From Bin87 sp965204395 (GTDB taxonomy: Bacteria; Chloroflexota; Dehalococcoidia; Lucifugimonadales; UBA3495): a DNA stretch of 64,000 bases. Position 1 is the stretch's first letter. Every line of letters begins with the position of its first letter. The notes below the pieces were generated by a model that was not told the DNA's origin, searched no databases, and saw nothing but the letters and a program-made list of their open reading frames with translations. The stretch is from assembly GCA_965204395.1 (NCBI GenBank), contig OZ241987.1, positions 4,278,001 through 4,342,000 of the forward strand. The letters are read 5' to 3'. Position numbers and translations under genes: made by a program. This document shows, piece after piece, positions 49,757 through 57,227 of this stretch.

Positions 49757-50650
49757 ATGGCAGTACAAACGGCAGAGACCAGGTCGACGTTAGACACCGC
49801 GTGGCGGGGGATAGTCTTCCTGCGGGGCGCACGGATTCCATGGATACCGGTTATCGTCCTGCTGGTGTTGGCGATCTGCGCGCTATTCGCTCCCTGGCTG
49901 GCTCCTTACGACCCCCAGGAACCGGACGTGCTCAAGGGAGTGCAACGAATCGCACCGTTCGAAACGTCTGAAAACCCGCTGGGCGTTGACCTGCTGGGAC
50001 GCGACATTCTCAGTCGGCTGATCTACGGGGCACGGATATCGGCTTTCATCAGCCTGATTTCGTTGGGATTCGGAGCGTTGGTGGGAACTGCGCTGGGAGT
50101 GGCTTCCGGCTACCTGGGCGGGAAAATCGACGCGATACTCATGCGCGTGTGCGACGGCGTGATGGGGTTCCCGACCATCCTCCTGGCGCTGATTATCGTG
50201 GCGATCCAGGGTGGCGCGGGCATCCAAAACGTGGTAATCGCCATCATGGCGACGGTTTGGGCCCGGTTTGCGCGGCAGGTTCGGGGCGAGGTGCTGAGCA
50301 TCAAGGAACGGGATTTCGTCACCTTGGCGATTGTGGCCGGGGTACCGCCGCACGTGATCATGTGGCGGCACATTTTCCCAAACGTGGTTAATACCGTGCT
50401 GGTGATCATCAGCCTGTTGGTGGGCCAGACTATCCTGCTGGAGGCCTCACTGAGCTTCCTGGGCGTGGGGGTGCCACCCGGCGAACCGGCGTGGGGCATC
50501 ATGGTCTCCGAGGGCAGGAACAACCTGCTGGACCTGTGGTGGCTGTCGTTGATGCCGGGGCTGGCGATCACCGTGGTGGTGATGGCGCTCAACTTGTTCG
50601 GCGACTGGCTGCGCGACACGCTGGACCCGAGATTGCGGCGGCTCAGATGA
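49757..50650 (+). CDS. ABC-transporter permease, DppC type
   Basis: 297 residues with six hydrophobic segments. F-A-P-W-L-A-P-Y-D-P-Q-E-P near the start and N-P-L-G-V-D-L-L-G-R-D-I-L-S-R-L-I-Y-G-A-R are diagnostic of DppC; the EAA loop is around K-E-R-D-F-V-T-L-A. It starts 13 bases after the first permease. The expected ATPase genes (DppD/DppF) are not found next to it; a luciferase-like oxidoreductase follows. Confidence 0.9.
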   Translation: MAVQTAETRSTLDTAWRGIVFLRGARIPWIPVIVLLVLAICALFAPWLAPYDPQEPDVLKGVQRIAPFETSENPLGVDLLGRDILSRLIYGARISAFISLISLGFGALVGTALGVASGYLGGKIDAILMRVCDGVMGFPTILLALIIVAIQGGAGIQNVVIAIMATVWARFARQVRGEVLSIKERDFVTLAIVAGVPPHVIMWRHIFPNVVNTVLVIISLLVGQTILLEASLSFLGVGVPPGEPAWGIMVSEGRNNLLDLWWLSLMPGLAITVVVMALNLFGDWLRDTLDPRLRRLR

Positions 50651-50812
50651 TGTAGGTACATCACCACGTTGCTGAGAATTCGATCCGGCGTTGGACTCCT
50701 TGGGAATCCGCGCCGGATTTCATTTGTGGGTGTGACGCGGCCGCGGGTTGCTATACTGCCGGCCTGAGCTACCGGCTGCTTTACCAACCAGATTCAGCAC
50801 GAGGAAAAGACC

Positions 50813-51862
50813 ATGTCAGATGAAATCAAGATATCGATGCGCGTGCCGGGCACCTCGCCGATGCCCGAACTACTTGCGCTGATCAAGAAGATTGAGGAGG
50901 CCGGGTTCGACGGCGCGGGCATCCTGGACAGCCAGATGATCTGCCGCGACACGTTCGTTACCATGGGATTGGCGGCGAGCGCGACCAGCAGGCTGAATCT
51001 GTTCCCGGCGGTTACCAACCCGTTCGGGCGAATTCCGTCGGTACTGGCCGGAGCCGCCCAGACCGTAGCGGAGATCGCGCCGGGGCGCACGAAGTTCATC
51101 ATCGGCACCGGGTACACCTCGGCCAGCACGATAGGTCGACGTCCGGCAACGCTGCGACAGATGCGCCGGTGCATCATGGAGGTCAAGGCGCTGCTGGCCG
51201 GCGAATCGGTGGACTACAACGGGATGACCAACACCCTGGATTTTGCCGGGAGCGACGGTGGAGCGGGCGTTCCGGTGCTGATGGCGGCGTCGGGTCCCCG
51301 ATCGCTGGAGCTGGCCGGCGAGGTGGCGGATGGCGCGCTGGTATTGGTGGGCTACACTCCCGGCATTGTGGGCAAAGCGTTGGAGCACCTGGAAACGGGG
51401 GCGAAACGGGGCGGGCGCACACTGGACGACCTGGACGTGGTGTTCGCGGTGCGCACCTGCATCGCGGAGTCGAATGACGCGGCGCGGCGACTGGCGCGGC
51501 CAGTGTCGGTGCACTGGGGGCTGCTGTGGGGCGGACCCAACTGGTTGCCGTACTCCGACGTGGACCTGCCGGACTACGAGATTCCGCAGGCGGTTCGGGA
51601 CGTTTACCCAGACCTGGGGCATGCTCCGAACTGGGAGGAGGCCATCGACCTCACGCAGTTCGTGAGCGACGACGTGAACACGCAACTCTGCGACGCGATG
51701 GGGCTGGTGGGCACGCCGGAACATTGCACGCAACGGATTCGCGAAATGTCGAAACACGGCGTGAACCAGATATATCTGATGCCGTGCCTGACGTTCGCGC
51801 CGCCGGAGACGGAGGTGCAGGCGTTCGGCGAGCACATCATCCCCGCGCTGGCGGCCGGGTGA
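50813..51862 (+). CDS. Luciferase-like (LLM-class) F420/FMN-dependent oxidoreductase
   Basis: 349 residues. An (alpha/beta)8 barrel of the LLM class: K-I-S-M-R-V-P near the start, G-I-L-D-S-Q at strand 2, a P-G-R-T-K-F-I-I-G-T-G strand 4, and P-V-L-M-A-A-S-G-P-R-S-L-E-L-A at strand 5. The nearest relatives are F420-dependent tetrahydromethanopterin reductase-like and FMN monooxygenases; cofactor cannot be read safely. Such genes are numerous in some marine Chloroflexota. GAGGAAAAG precedes the ATG. The permease operon ends 162 bases upstream. Confidence 0.85.
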   Translation: MSDEIKISMRVPGTSPMPELLALIKKIEEAGFDGAGILDSQMICRDTFVTMGLAASATSRLNLFPAVTNPFGRIPSVLAGAAQTVAEIAPGRTKFIIGTGYTSASTIGRRPATLRQMRRCIMEVKALLAGESVDYNGMTNTLDFAGSDGGAGVPVLMAASGPRSLELAGEVADGALVLVGYTPGIVGKALEHLETGAKRGGRTLDDLDVVFAVRTCIAESNDAARRLARPVSVHWGLLWGGPNWLPYSDVDLPDYEIPQAVRDVYPDLGHAPNWEEAIDLTQFVSDDVNTQLCDAMGLVGTPEHCTQRIREMSKHGVNQIYLMPCLTFAPPETEVQAFGEHIIPALAAG

Positions 51863-51889
51863 ACCGCTGGATAGCGTTGCGGGGCGGGC

Positions 51890-52336
51890 TCAGTCGGCCT
51901 GAACGCGGGACCGCACCAACGCAATTCCTTCCCAAGCGAGGACCGCGACCACTGCGGGATCCAAGTACAGCCACAGCGCGATGTTTTCGGATCCGGGCTC
52001 CAGGGCGAACAGCAGGTGATTGTGCAAGAAGACCATCAGCACCAAAGCGGCAATCACCGTTATGATGTCGCGCGGCAGTTGGCGCAGGTGGGCTGAGGGG
52101 TCCCGACGGATGCGCAGGGAATCGACGACGTTGACGACCACAGTCAGGAAGATTCCGACGCTGACGAAGATGTCTAGGACGTACCAGATGGGTATCGCCG
52201 CGACGGGGTCGGCGGCGTTGAAATAGTACATACCCAACGTCACCAAAGCCGTGAGCAGGCACAGGACGCCGAGGGGTTTGCGGAGGGTGTCAAGCACGGT
52301 GTGGCCTCCGTTGGGGTGGTTCAACAGGTTCCCCAT
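51890..52336 (-). CDS. Hypothetical membrane protein
   Basis: 148 residues with four hydrophobic segments (about 22-40, 50-70, 90-106 and 118-138) separated by short charged loops with an R-I-R-R-D middle loop. Not recognised. It is convergent with the luciferase-like gene, with 27 bases between the stops. The ATG lies just before a dispersed repeat copy. Confidence 0.65.
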   Translation of the reverse strand: MGNLLNHPNGGHTVLDTLRKPLGVLCLLTALVTLGMYYFNAADPVAAIPIWYVLDIFVSVGIFLTVVVNVVDSLRIRRDPSAHLRQLPRDIITVIAALVLMVFLHNHLLFALEPGSENIALWLYLDPAVVAVLAWEGIALVRSRVQAD

Positions 52337-52866
52337 GAGCGTCCTTCGACAGGCTCAGGACTGGCGAGATGATTCGGTTGTTAGGTTGATCTTGGAAGGT
52401 TGCTCCTTTGGGTGATTCGGTTGTTGGGGTTTTACGGTCTGCCAGAGGTGAGGTTTGCCTGAGTTCGGTCGCTGTCAGCATACGGCCGGGATGGGTACGC
52501 AACTATTTGGCTTACTTTTTCGTGTACTCGGCGCGCCGGCTAGGGCGCGCTTGCGCGCGGGCTCGGACAGTCCCGGGGACACCAGTGGGGCACGCGCCGG
52601 TGAGGAGTCAGGTCTTTAAGCGGCGTTGGCCACCTGGGCCGGTTGCGATTTTGGATTCTGACGGGGTTGGCCGTGAACGACCGACGGTTGGCTGGATTCA
52701 CCTCTGGCTGGCTATTGACCGGGTTCTGTTGTGCACAGGGATAGTATGGAACATGGGTTTGATCCGGATCAAGGGGTGGGTGTCATGGGTGGGACAGGAA
52801 TTTTCCACCGATGAAGGGGATGAATGGGATGGAGGTATGTTTGGGGGAGGGGTTGGCGGTGGGACA
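52337..52866. other. Intergenic region with repeats
   Basis: No supported gene. It begins with a dispersed repeat copy (52339-52361), followed by a 13-mer TGATTCGGTTGTT in two direct copies (52370-52382 and 52413-52425), then a G-rich stretch. A + strand frame opens here but only its last 97 codons are a recognisable gene (higB). Confidence 0.55.
52339..52361. repeat. Dispersed repeat, copy 3
   Basis: GCGTCCTTCGACAGGCTCAG and following bases; same core as at 20024-20074 and 44725-44810. It lies just upstream of the start of the 51890-52336 gene. Confidence 0.6.
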
Positions 52867-52900
52867 CGTACCATGGTTCAGGTACGAGCCATGCTACAAT
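52867..52900 (+). promoter_or_regulatory. Operator dyad and extended -10 promoter of the higBA operon
   Basis: CGTACC (52867-52872), eight bases, GGTACG (52881-52886): a perfect inverted repeat. It overlaps the -35 position of an extended -10 promoter TGcTACAAT (TACAAT at 52895-52900). Transcription would start about 52907, only about 11 bases before the higB GTG. An antitoxin bound to the dyad would block RNA polymerase, the usual autoregulation of such modules. Confidence 0.6.
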
Positions 52901-52917
52901 TCCACCTGTGGGTTCTC

Positions 52918-53211
52918 GTGAGGATTATCGCAAAAAGAACTCTGCGCGAGTTCTGGGAACGACATCCCGATGCCCGGCAGCCGTTACAGGACTGGTATGA
53001 GACGGTTGGGAATGCGGACTGGGCCGCCCCGCACCAGGTCAGGTTGAGATATCCCAGCGCCAGTCTAATCTCCGGGAATCGGTTGGTGTTCAACATCAAG
53101 GGCAATAGCTATCGCTTGGTGGTAAAAGCCAACTACGCATATCGCGTGGTTTATATCAGGTTCATTGGCACGCACGCCGACTATGACCGCATCAACGCCG
53201 AAGAGGTATAG
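52918..53211 (+). CDS. higB: HigB-family type II toxin (putative mRNA interferase)
   Basis: 97 residues from GTG 52918. R-I-I-A-K-R-T-L-R-E-F-W-E-R-H-P-D-A at the start and F-N-I-K-G-N-x-Y-R-L-V-V-K through Y-A-Y-R-V-V-Y-I-R-F-I-G-T-H-A-D-Y-D are diagnostic of HigB/RelE-like toxins, which cut mRNA on the ribosome. The frame runs upstream to 52408, but those residues match nothing and the family start fits here. The antitoxin gene starts 2 bases after the stop. Cytoplasmic. Confidence 0.88.
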   Translation: MRIIAKRTLREFWERHPDARQPLQDWYETVGNADWAAPHQVRLRYPSASLISGNRLVFNIKGNSYRLVVKANYAYRVVYIRFIGTHADYDRINAEEV

Positions 53212-53213
53212 CA

Positions 53214-53603
53214 ATGGCAGAAATCACCAAAGTCCAAACTGAGGCGGAATACGATTCTGCGTTGGCGCGTATTTCCGAGCTACTGGATGCCGAGCTCGAT
53301 ACTCCTGAAGGCAGGGAACTCGACCGCCTGTCCGATCTGGTCATAGAGTACGAGGACGAGCACTATCCCATGGATGACCCGGACCCCCATTCCATGCTTG
53401 AGTTTATGCTGGACCAGCAAATGGCGACGCGGGAACAGTTGACTCCGTTGGCCGGCAGCGATACCGCCCTGGACGCGATACTGGCTGGCTGCCAGCCCAT
53501 CACGCCGGAGTTGGCAACATTGATGCACGAGCGAACAGGTATGCCGGTAGAAGTCCTGCTCAAAACCGTGATTCGTCCAGTGCCGGCCACAGGGTCGGAC
53601 TGA
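53214..53603 (+). CDS. higA: HigA-family antitoxin
   Basis: 129 residues. An acidic N-terminal region (E-Y-D-S-A-L-A-R-I-S-E-L-L-D-A-E, then E-Y-E-D-E-H-Y-P) typical of the longer HigA type, then a helix-turn-helix-like stretch M-L-D-Q-Q-M-A-T-R-E-Q-L-T-P-L-A-G and L-A-T-L-M-H-E-R-T-G. It neutralises HigB and probably represses the operon through the upstream dyad. Toxin-first order is typical for higBA. A partly divergent HTH sequence leaves DNA binding unproven. Confidence 0.82.
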   Translation: MAEITKVQTEAEYDSALARISELLDAELDTPEGRELDRLSDLVIEYEDEHYPMDDPDPHSMLEFMLDQQMATREQLTPLAGSDTALDAILAGCQPITPELATLMHERTGMPVEVLLKTVIRPVPATGSD

Positions 53604-53788
53604 TTCCGATCCTTTCGCACCAACCTCACGGCTGCCACGCTGTTTTCGATTGGAGCAGCCGGTCACATGTTGGTGAGCGTAAACGCTTTCACGACAGCGT
53701 TTGAACTCTGAGAATATCGGCAGCAACTTGCGTAACAGGTGTCGTCAGCTCAATAATGGCTGCGTCACGACGGATTGAGGGATGTTGT

Positions 53789-54658
53789 ATGCAGAGCATC
53801 AAGCCGCCGTGGGCACTCACATTTGACGAATTCGCTGGCTCAATACAGGAGTCGGCAATCATCGCTGCGCCGTATATTACTCGTCAGCCGGTTGAACGGT
53901 TGGCGGGCAAATTGCGTTCTCGGCGAACATCAGTGCAAGTTGACGTGCTGACCAACCTGCACTCGGATAGCCTGATTGACGGCTCGCTGGACATTGGCGC
54001 GTTGGCGTGGCTGTGTAAGCGGATCCCCGGCACGACTGTCCGACACCTGCGGCATCTGCATGCCAAGGCGTACGTGGCCGACGAGCATATGGCGATCGTA
54101 ACTTCTACCAATCTCACCAACGGCGGACTCTGCCACAACCCGGAATTGGGAGTTGCTATCACGGATCCCGATGGCGTGCGAGACATAGCGGACGACTGGC
54201 GGGAGCACGGCAATTTGGGTGTGCTGGTGCCAGAGGATGATCTGGCTGAGTTAGAAGCTTTGGCACATCAGGCACGACTCAGCCAGGCAACGATTAACAG
54301 TGCGGTTCCCATTAGCGCCAAAGCAGTACGCAACGCCATTCGTGATGATATGAACGAGCGATTGGTGAAACTGAGGACGGCTGGGGAGAAATTTGCCAGC
54401 GATCCGAATGGGTCCATCACTTCTCAATTTGCAGAAGCAGTTCTATCCGTCCTACGGACGCATGGTCCAATGCCCACCAGTCAATTGAGCCCGCTGGTCA
54501 AAAACCTGAAACCTGAACTCTGCGATGATGAAGTGGACCGAGTGATAGGTGACCGTACTTTCGGGAAACGATGGAAGCATGACATACGAAACGCCCAACA
54601 GGAATTAAAGCGGGATGGATCCATCGTGCTTGAAAATCGAAAATGGCGCTTAGCGTGA
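53789..54658 (+). CDS. Phospholipase D-fold protein with one HKD motif and C-terminal helical domain
   Basis: 289 residues. The N-terminal PLD-like domain has H-A-K-A-Y-V-A-D (His91, Lys93, Asp98) followed by S-T-N-L-T, the single H-x-K-x4-D motif of this superfamily. A lone motif suggests that it dimerises to build the active site, as in PLD-fold nucleases (BfiI, Nuc). The C-terminal part (about 200-289) is helical and ends in R-N-A-Q-Q-E-L-K-R-D-G-S-I-V-L-E-N-R-K-W-R-L, which resembles a winged-helix DNA-binding tail. ATG 53789 follows GAGGG. Close to higBA; a nuclease of the defence or restriction type is plausible but unproven. Confidence 0.65.
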   Translation: MQSIKPPWALTFDEFAGSIQESAIIAAPYITRQPVERLAGKLRSRRTSVQVDVLTNLHSDSLIDGSLDIGALAWLCKRIPGTTVRHLRHLHAKAYVADEHMAIVTSTNLTNGGLCHNPELGVAITDPDGVRDIADDWREHGNLGVLVPEDDLAELEALAHQARLSQATINSAVPISAKAVRNAIRDDMNERLVKLRTAGEKFASDPNGSITSQFAEAVLSVLRTHGPMPTSQLSPLVKNLKPELCDDEVDRVIGDRTFGKRWKHDIRNAQQELKRDGSIVLENRKWRLA

Positions 54659-54673
54659 CGGTAGAGGGTAGCC

Positions 54674-56305
54674 ATGACCAATAGCAGTGAAAAGCCCCCC
54701 CACACCCTCTCCGGCGTCCCAATCGCGCCGCTCTACTCTCCGGGGCAGCTCGATTCCGAGGGTTTCGACCCTGCCGCCGATTTGGGCAATCCCGGGGAGT
54801 TTCCGTTTACTCGGGGGGCGTACCCGACGATGTACCGGGGGCGGTTGTGGACGCGGCGGCAGATTGCCGGGTTCGGAACGGCGCGGGCTACAAACGAACG
54901 CTACCAATTCCTGCTGGATCACGGGCAGACCGGACTGAGCACTGATTTTGACCATCCCACACTGACCGGATATGACTCCGATCATGAGCTGGCCGAGGGT
55001 GAGGTCGGGCGCCTGGGCGTGGCGATCGATACGGCCGCCGACATGGGCGAGCTTTTCGAGGGGATTCCGCTGGAGCAGGCGAGCGTCTCGTTGACCATCA
55101 ACCATCCTGCCATCGTGCTGCTGGCGATGTTCCTGCACACCGCCGAGCGTCGGAGGACTCCGTGGGCTGCGCTGCGCGGTACCGTGCAGAATGACTCGTT
55201 GAAGGAATTTCACGGGCAGAAGACGTTCGCGCTCCCACCGGGTCCGGCGCTCAAGTTGACCACCGACGTGGTGGAGTTTTGCACGCAACACGTGCCCAAC
55301 TGGTACACGATATCCATCAGCGGGTACCACACGCGGGAGGCTGGCTCTGATGCGGTGCAGGAGTTGGCGTTCACCGTCGCCCAGGGGATGGCCTACGTGG
55401 AGTCGGCGCAGCGGCGGGGGTTGGCGGTGGACGCATTCGCACCGCGCCTGTCCCACTTTTTTGGGGTGCACAACGACTTTTTCGAGGAGATAGCCAAGTT
55501 CCGAGCGGCGAGGCGCATGTGGGCGCGGTTGATGCGGGACCGTTATGGCGCGACCCGACCCGAATCGATGCGCATGAGGTTCCACACGCAGACGCTGGGA
55601 TCGACGCTGGTTCGGCAGGACCCGCTGAACAACATCCTGCGCGGGGGGTTGCAGGCGCTGGCCGCGGTGCTGGGGGGCACACAATCGCTGCACGTGAGCG
55701 GATACGACGAGGCGTATGACATACCATCGGAAGAAGCGATGCGGATCTCACTGGCGACGCAGATGATTCTGGCGCACGAATCGGGAGTGGCGGCCACGCC
55801 GGACCCTCTGGGTGGATCGGCGTACCTGGAGACGCTGACCAACGAACTGGAAGACGCGGCGATGGCTTACATCGAACGCATTGACAGCATGGGCAACGGG
55901 AGCATGCTGGATGGAATGCTGGAGGCCATCGGCGGCGGGTATATTGAAAGCGAGATTGCCCAGGCGTCGTATCGCTACCAGCAACGGGTGGAGAGCGGTG
56001 ATTACACGATAGTCGGCGTGAACGACGAATACCGGGATGAGGCAGCGTCAGCAGGGTCGCTGGAGCTGTTCGAGTTTGATTACGCGGAAGAGGAGCGACA
56101 GATTGAACGACTGGCGGCGGTTCGACAGGGTCGAAGCGAGTCCGACGCGGCGGCTGGGTTGCGCGAGATTGTCAAAACGGCGCGGGCCGACGGGAACCTG
56201 ATGCCGGCCATCCTGAGCGCAGTGGGTTCCGGCGTTACGGAGGGCGAGATCATGGGCGCGCTGCGGGAGGAATGGGGCGAGTACGTGGACCCGGGGGTGT
56301 TTTAG
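54674..56305 (+). CDS. hcmA: Acyl-CoA mutase large subunit, 2-hydroxyisobutyryl-CoA mutase type
   Basis: 543 residues with the methylmalonyl-CoA mutase TIM-barrel start P-F-T-R-G-A-Y-P-T-M-Y and R-L-W-T. Three substrate-pocket positions identify the branch: Ile64 (R-Q-I-A-G; Tyr in methylmalonyl-CoA mutase), Asp91 (L-S-T-D-F-D) and Gln182 (F-H-G-Q-K; Arg in methylmalonyl-CoA mutase). The Ile-Asp-Gln set and its spacing (27 and 91 residues) equal Ile90/Asp117/Gln208 of 2-hydroxyisobutyryl-CoA mutase. It should interconvert 2-hydroxyisobutyryl-CoA and 3-hydroxybutyryl-CoA. No B12 domain is present; the subunit is encoded at 56784-57221. AGAGGG precedes the ATG. Confidence 0.8.
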   Translation: MTNSSEKPPHTLSGVPIAPLYSPGQLDSEGFDPAADLGNPGEFPFTRGAYPTMYRGRLWTRRQIAGFGTARATNERYQFLLDHGQTGLSTDFDHPTLTGYDSDHELAEGEVGRLGVAIDTAADMGELFEGIPLEQASVSLTINHPAIVLLAMFLHTAERRRTPWAALRGTVQNDSLKEFHGQKTFALPPGPALKLTTDVVEFCTQHVPNWYTISISGYHTREAGSDAVQELAFTVAQGMAYVESAQRRGLAVDAFAPRLSHFFGVHNDFFEEIAKFRAARRMWARLMRDRYGATRPESMRMRFHTQTLGSTLVRQDPLNNILRGGLQALAAVLGGTQSLHVSGYDEAYDIPSEEAMRISLATQMILAHESGVAATPDPLGGSAYLETLTNELEDAAMAYIERIDSMGNGSMLDGMLEAIGGGYIESEIAQASYRYQQRVESGDYTIVGVNDEYRDEAASAGSLELFEFDYAEEERQIERLAAVRQGRSESDAAAGLREIVKTARADGNLMPAILSAVGSGVTEGEIMGALREEWGEYVDPGVF

Positions 56306-56373
56306 ACGATCGGATGGATATGGGTTATATTGATGACACGGGTTGATGCAAGCCGAAAACTTGAGAATAATCT

Positions 56374-56586
56374 ATGAATAGTCCGCTCGCCATTTTTGTC
56401 ACGATTTGGCTGATTGCTTTCTTCGCATTCAGTTGGGTGATGCTGGCCGGCAATTGGCTGGGACTGAGCGCATTCAGTACGGAGCGGTACATCATCGCCG
56501 AATTTTTGCCTTTGGCGTACGGTGGCGCCGTGTTGTCAGTGCTTTTCATCACAGCAGTCATCGCTGCTAAAATCCACTACCGATGA
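56374..56586 (+). CDS. Small membrane protein
   Basis: 70 residues with two hydrophobic helices (I-W-L-I-A-F-F-A-F-S-W-V-M-L-A and V-L-S-V-L-F-I-T-A-V-I-A-A). It lies between the mutase subunits and overlaps the next small gene by 4 bases (ATGA). Not recognised. Confidence 0.5.
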   Translation: MNSPLAIFVTIWLIAFFAFSWVMLAGNWLGLSAFSTERYIIAEFLPLAYGGAVLSVLFITAVIAAKIHYR

Positions 56587-56780
56587 GAAAGATATTCGGT
56601 GATCTGGGCACCATGTGCCTGGGAATCACCGCGATATTGATCGCCAGCGTGATAATCAGCATAGGGACATACGAAGGTCCGAAGCTGGTGTCTATCGTCG
56701 GATCTATAGGATTGGGCGTGGTCGGGATTATTCTCCGCATGCTGAGCTCTGACTCCGACAATACGGTGGACGGCGGGTGA
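56583..56780 (+). CDS. Small membrane protein
   Basis: 65 residues with two hydrophobic segments (M-C-L-G-I-T-A-I-L-I-A-S-V-I-I-S and S-I-V-G-S-I-G-L-G-V-V-G-I-I-L) and an acidic tail. It ends 3 bases before the mutase small subunit and is coupled to the preceding small gene. Not recognised. Confidence 0.5.
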   Translation: MRKIFGDLGTMCLGITAILIASVIISIGTYEGPKLVSIVGSIGLGVVGIILRMLSSDSDNTVDGG

Positions 56781-56783
56781 ACG

Positions 56784-57221
56784 GTGGTTTCCACTAGTTC
56801 ATCAACGGTACCCAACCCGCCTCGTGTGTTGTTGGCCAAGCTTGGGCTGGACGGGCACGACCGAGGGGTGAAGGTGATTGCGCGGGCGTTGCGTGATTCG
56901 GGTATGGAGGTGGTTTACCTGGGGATGCGGGTTACGGCGGACCAGGTGGCGGCGGCGGCGGCGCAAGAGGACGTGGACGTGGTTGGCATCAGCATCCTGT
57001 CCGGGGCGCACATGCGGTTGATGCCTCGTATGGTGGATGCGTTAGAGCGGCACGGGCTGCGTGGAGGAGACGGCGCGGAGGACGTGATGTTGTTGGTGGG
57101 GGGGACGATTCCAGACGGCGACGTAGACGGGCTGCGCGAACTGGGCGTCGATGGGGTGTTCCCGGTGGGAACGTTCACAGGTGAGATGGTGCGATTCATC
57201 CACGATTCGTTGAGCCGGTAG
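56784..57221 (+). CDS. hcmB: Acyl-CoA mutase small (B12-binding) subunit
   Basis: 145 residues from GTG 56784. The cobalamin motif D-G-H-D-R-G (G-L-D-G-H-D-R-G, D-x-H-x2-G with the axial His), then S-I-L-S-G-A-H and G-G-T-I-P-D are intact. The lower axial ligand is thus His, as in methylmalonyl-CoA mutase. It forms the B12-bound half of the enzyme with the large subunit encoded at 54674. The two genes are separated by two small membrane genes, which is unusual. An acyl-CoA ligase follows 6 bases after its stop. Confidence 0.88.
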   Translation: MVSTSSSTVPNPPRVLLAKLGLDGHDRGVKVIARALRDSGMEVVYLGMRVTADQVAAAAAQEDVDVVGISILSGAHMRLMPRMVDALERHGLRGGDGAEDVMLLVGGTIPDGDVDGLRELGVDGVFPVGTFTGEMVRFIHDSLSR

Positions 57222-57227
57222 TCTGCG

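Noticed and set aside
52408..52917. 170-residue N-terminal extension of the higB frame
   Set aside because: Low-complexity, matches no toxin domain, and runs through the promoter and operator.
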